Source of the DNA: Roseobacter sp.
GTDB taxonomy: Bacteria > Pseudomonadota > Alphaproteobacteria > Rhodobacterales > Rhodobacteraceae
Assembly: GCF_024639605.1 (NCBI RefSeq)
Contig: NZ_JAHEHZ010000018.1
Span: 1 to 35,743, forward strand
DNA length: 35,743 bases
Direction of reading: 5' to 3'
Positions 34,455-35,743 of the stretch are shown here, piece by piece. The notes beneath the pieces are model-generated. The model ran no database searches and was not told the origin of the DNA. It saw only the letters and a program-made list of their open reading frames with translations. The translations under genes were made by a program, and so were the position numbers. Numbering within the stretch: the stretch's first letter is position 1; each line of letters begins with the position of its first letter.

Positions 34455-35392
34455 AGCCGGGACAGCCTGTCTGTCAGCAGCTCGAAAAAGCCTTCCGCAT
34501 CCAGATCTCCCACAAACAATGCGTTGGGATCACGACCCGTGACCCCCCACCAGTCGGCGACAGTCATGCCCATCGTAAGCTCTGACGTGGTCTCGATTTC
34601 GACATTCACATGGCGACCACTGAAAAGATCGGGCCGGATCAGATATGCTGTCACGCACGGGTCGTGCAGCGGCGCGCCGGCAGAGCCGTATTTCGCCTTG
34701 TCGAAGCGTTCGAAAAAATCGGTCATCTGTGCGACAGCAATACCTGCGGGCGTGCCAAGGGCGCGGAAGGCATCGTTGCGCGCGGCTGTCACAAGCGCCT
34801 TATGCGTTACATCCAGCGGCATCACAACAATCGGAGCGCCGCATTTAAACACAATTTCTGCAGCTTGCGGATCAACATAGATGTTGAACTCTGCGGCTGG
34901 CGTGATGTTTCCGACCTCAAAATATGCCCCGCCCATCAACACGATCTCACGGATCTTTCCTGCAATGTCGGGGGCACGCTGCAGCGCAGTGGCGATGTTC
35001 GTGAGCGGCCCGAGAGGGCAGAGCGTGACCGTCCCGCCAGGCTGTTCGCGCAGGGTATCGATGATGAAATCAACCGAATGTTTTTCCTGCAGCGGCATCA
35101 CCGGATCAGGCAGGTCCGGGCCATCAAGGCCGGTTTTGCCATGCACGTGTTCAGCCGTCACGAGATCGCGCCCCAGGGGGCGGTCACAGCCGGCAAAAAC
35201 CGGCAGATCTGAGCGGCCCGCCAGTTCGCAGATGATGCGGGCATTCTTTGCCGTGAGCTCAAGCGGGACGTTTCCGGCCACACAGGTAAGACCGAGGACA
35301 TCGATCTCTTCCGGGCTGGCAAGAGCGAGCAGAATGGCCACGGCATCATCCTGGCCGGGGTCGGTGTCGATAATGATTTTACGTGCTGTCAT
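34451..35392 (-). CDS. Ribonucleoside hydrolase (IunH family)
   Basis: This is a 313-residue N-ribohydrolase that splits purine or pyrimidine ribonucleosides into base and ribose. The N-terminal calcium-binding signature IDTDPGQDDAVAILLA (8-23; Asp9, Asp11, Asp15, Asp16) is complete. LCPLGPLTNIATAL and VLMGGAYFEVGNITPAAEFNIYVDPQAAEIVF are typical, and APLHDPC supplies the C-terminal His-Asp. It is closest in pattern to the RihA/RihB/IunH group; specificity is not decided by sequence. The GNAT overlaps its stop. No transporter for nucleosides is seen in the window. Confidence 0.92.
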   Translation of the reverse strand: MTARKIIIDTDPGQDDAVAILLALASPEEIDVLGLTCVAGNVPLELTAKNARIICELAGRSDLPVFAGCDRPLGRDLVTAEHVHGKTGLDGPDLPDPVMPLQEKHSVDFIIDTLREQPGGTVTLCPLGPLTNIATALQRAPDIAGKIREIVLMGGAYFEVGNITPAAEFNIYVDPQAAEIVFKCGAPIVVMPLDVTHKALVTAARNDAFRALGTPAGIAVAQMTDFFERFDKAKYGSAGAPLHDPCVTAYLIRPDLFSGRHVNVEIETTSELTMGMTVADWWGVTGRDPNALFVGDLDAEGFFELLTDRLSRL

Positions 35393-35743
35393 GGCGTCTC
35401 TTTGCAGACTGCAGATGCGAAAGTCCAGACGTCAAAGCGGCGCCGTTTTTGCCGCTGATCTGATGTTGTGAGTATCGTCTGCACATAGTCCGATCCTGCG
35501 CGGCGGCCTGTGACCTGGCTCTGCAAGGTGATTTACGCGGGAGTGACCGTGCGGGCCACGTATCTCGGAGCATTCAGGTTCGTTTTTGTGCCGGTGCTGA
35601 GCGCGGGCGGTCCCTTGCTCTGGATGCTGATTACTGACCCGGTCAGTGGCCTGCATCTGCACAATAAGGTGCTCATCCTGTCGCAGCTTCTTAATCCCGG
35701 GTTCATTCATGCAGGCGATGTGGCCCCGGTGAAATTCTCCTGT
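35393..35743. other. Right-edge region with no recognised gene
   Basis: These 351 bases lie upstream of the nucleoside hydrolase and should include its promoter. On the plus strand a frame is open from about 35489 to the edge without an ATG; it is hydrophobic in part (FRFVFVPVLSAGGPLLWMLI) and possible starts are GTG at 35510, 35528 or 35543. The minus-strand frame here is rich in His, Arg and Gln, like an antisense shadow. A partial plus-strand gene is possible but unproven. Confidence 0.3.

Overview
The window looks like chromosomal housekeeping DNA from a marine alphaproteobacterium of the Rhodobacterales (Roseobacter group). It is GC-rich and tightly packed. Gene blocks characteristic of that order are present: dgt-argS-SPOR-nagZ-scpA-scpB; DUF177, rpmF-plsX-fabH-ihfA and a MerR-like gene; tyrS diverging from anmK; and a Fur/Mur-type regulator without CxxC motifs. 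I see no insertion sequence, prophage, CRISPR array or rRNA. There is one tRNA, tRNA-Pro(GGG). The taxonomy is inferred from gene content, not from a database search.

Layout. Positions 1-1739 (minus strand) hold the start of an exported protein, a small multispanning membrane protein and exonuclease III (xthA). Positions 1740-2088 are AT-rich and intergenic, with a cluster of DnaA-box-like sites and a perfect TTAA-N7-TTAA CtrA-type site. Positions 2089-3525 (plus) are the least ordinary part. A 96-residue protein is built of four tandem 19-20-residue repeats, each carrying [FY]TTSM. A strong hairpin follows it, then a 350-residue protein of unknown function. Positions 3559-10419 hold erpA (minus), then dgt, argS, the SPOR protein, nagZ, scpA and scpB (plus), the last four closely packed. 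Positions 10483-11877 hold a 54-residue basic protein, a tandem-domain dCTP deaminase and tRNA-Pro. Positions 11935-17203 (mostly minus) are the MerR-like / ihfA / fabH / plsX / rpmF / DUF177 block, interrupted by a plus-strand Ala/Pro-rich ORF. Positions 17292-20450 (plus) are a BamE-like lipoprotein, OlsB and an ABC-F ATPase. Positions 20447-28555 carry MOSC, SDR, tyrS, anmK, a DUF985 cupin, a FAD oxidoreductase, a GNAT, enolase and an EamA exporter. Positions 28624-35392 carry a NYN-LOTUS protein, a Fur-family regulator, an RhlE-type helicase with a structured leader, a second EamA exporter, SelO, a second GNAT and a nucleoside hydrolase. The last 351 bases hold nothing I can name.

How the genes work together. 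Several genes bear on the cell envelope and division: plsX and fabH (phospholipid and fatty-acid initiation), olsB (ornithine lipid), bamE (outer-membrane assembly), nagZ and anmK (peptidoglycan recycling) and the SPOR protein (septal peptidoglycan). Others bear on chromosome and nucleotide upkeep: xthA, dgt, dcd, scpAB and ihfA. The best candidate for an undescribed system is the repeat protein plus the 350-residue partner, downstream of the CtrA-type site and DnaA-like cluster. I cannot assign it a function. A multi-core peptide precursor with a partner, or a repetitive structural protein, are the two hypotheses I would test first.
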